From positions 1 through 24,879 of the forward strand of contig PKUI01000220.1 of assembly GCA_002869605.1 (NCBI GenBank): 24,879 nucleotides of DNA, in the 5' to 3' direction. Source of the stretch: Desulfuromonas sp. Its GTDB lineage: Bacteria > Desulfobacterota > Desulfuromonadia > Desulfuromonadales > SZUA-401. Below are positions 24,379 through 24,879 of this stretch, piece by piece. The first letter of the stretch is position 1; each line of letters opens with the position of its first letter. A program made the translations under genes and the position numbers. Under the pieces are notes generated by a model. That model was not told the DNA's origin. It saw only the letters and a program-made list of their open reading frames with translations, and did no database searches.

Positions 24379-24879
24379 GTGTCGCATAAACTGATCGACC
24401 GTGCCCGTCAGCGTCTAGCCATGGAAAGCGGCCCGCGCAGCAACCCTTGGGGGGGGCGCCTGAGCGTGGCGCTGGTCTACCCGAACACCTACCACCACGC
24501 GATGAGCAATCTCGGCTTTCTGTCTGTCTACCAACAGCTCAATGCGCGCGAAGATACCCTGTGTGAGCGCTTTTTCCTACCTGACTCCGAGGATCTGGAG
24601 GAACACAGGCGTACCGGCTTTCGACTGTTCTCGCTTGAGAGTCAGCGTCCTCTGAATGATTTCGACCTGATTGCCTTTTCGATCTCCTTTGAAAATGATT
24701 ACCTCAACCTGCCGACGATCTTCGAACTTGGCGGGTTGCCTCTGTGGCGCAGTGAGCGTGGTGAACAGAGCCCGCTGGTACTCGCCGGCGGGGTGTGCGC
24801 ATTCCTGAACCCGGAACCGCTCGCCGAGATTTGCGACCTGTTCGCGATCGGCGAGGCGGAAGTGCTGCTGGATCCCCTG
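24379..24879 (+). CDS. Radical SAM-family protein, N-terminal B12-binding-like part (3'-truncated by window edge)
   Basis: Open to the right edge (167 codons visible). It starts at GTG 24379 (MSHKLIDRARQRLAMESGP), with AGGAG 6 bases upstream. The visible part is the N-terminal domain of the large radical SAM proteins related to the TIGR03960 group: LSVALVYPNTYHHAMSNLGFLSVYQQLN, CERFFLPD, RLFSLESQRPLNDFDLIAFSISFENDYLNLPTIFELGGLPLW, then LVLAGGVCAFLNPEPLAEICDLFAIGEAEVLL. The radical SAM cysteine motif would lie beyond the window, so the family call rests on this domain only. It is separated from ftsZ by the terminator and therefore probably transcribed on its own. A similar gene follows ftsZ in Geobacter-type genomes as far as I recall. 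The substrate is unknown. Confidence 0.82.
   Translation, partial: MSHKLIDRARQRLAMESGPRSNPWGGRLSVALVYPNTYHHAMSNLGFLSVYQQLNAREDTLCERFFLPDSEDLEEHRRTGFRLFSLESQRPLNDFDLIAFSISFENDYLNLPTIFELGGLPLWRSERGEQSPLVLAGGVCAFLNPEPLAEICDLFAIGEAEVLLDPL

Noticed and set aside
1..24879. CRISPR arrays, tRNA or rRNA genes, phage attachment sites
   Set aside because: No regularly spaced repeats, cloverleaf-like sequences or rRNA signatures were seen on either strand.

Overview
The window looks like the chromosome of a Gram-negative, meso-diaminopimelate-type bacterium, most likely a deltaproteobacterium of the Desulfuromonadales (Geobacter/Pelobacter/Desulfuromonas relatives). That placement is inferred from the order of the division and cell wall (dcw) cluster, an FtsI carrying a C-terminal PASTA domain, a radical SAM gene after ftsZ, and a REP-associated transposase with a DnaA-like tail. 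No rRNA or other taxonomic marker is present.

Layout. (1) Positions 1-1000 hold the 3' part of a REP-associated tyrosine (Y1/IS200-like) transposase on the plus strand. (2) Positions 1032-6869 are an AT-rich block of five tightly spaced minus-strand genes, read from right to left: a GT-C-type membrane protein with TPRs, a family 2 glycosyltransferase interrupted by one in-frame TAA, a B12-binding-type radical SAM enzyme, a class I methyltransferase, and a flippase-like (LPG-synthase-TM) membrane protein. Composition differs sharply from the right half: by my count 6241-6300 is 17/60 G+C, against 40/60 in 13501-13560. It reads as an acquired surface-glycan or lipid-linked-sugar cassette, now probably damaged by the nonsense codon. 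(3) Positions 6870-7237 are a divergent intergenic region with an apparently orphan plus-strand terminator, a palindrome, and a near-consensus sigma-70 promoter for mraZ. (4) Positions 7238-24120 are a complete, tightly coupled dcw operon: mraZ, rsmH, ftsL, ftsI, murE, murF, mraY, murD, ftsW, murG, murC, ddl, ftsQ, ftsA, ftsZ. murB is not in it. (5) Positions 24121-24378 are a gene-free stretch packed with stem-loops that ends in a strong intrinsic terminator. (6) From 24379 to the window edge is the start of a second radical SAM-family gene that begins with GTG.

How the genes work together. MurC, MurD, MurE, MurF and Ddl build UDP-MurNAc-pentapeptide in the cytoplasm. MraY and MurG turn it into lipid II. 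FtsW and FtsI polymerise and cross-link it at the septum, under the control of FtsQ/FtsL and the FtsA/FtsZ ring. RsmH modifies 16S rRNA, and MraZ is the likely transcriptional regulator of the whole cluster. Nearly every junction is an overlap or a gap of a few bases, so translation is probably coupled from mraZ to ftsZ.

The dcw part is ordinary in content. The points that merit attention are the interrupted glycosyltransferase in the island, the architecture of the mraZ promoter, the FtsZ tail with two copies of the DIPTF motif, and the structured RNA-like region behind ftsZ. I see no CRISPR array, tRNA, rRNA or obvious new defence system.
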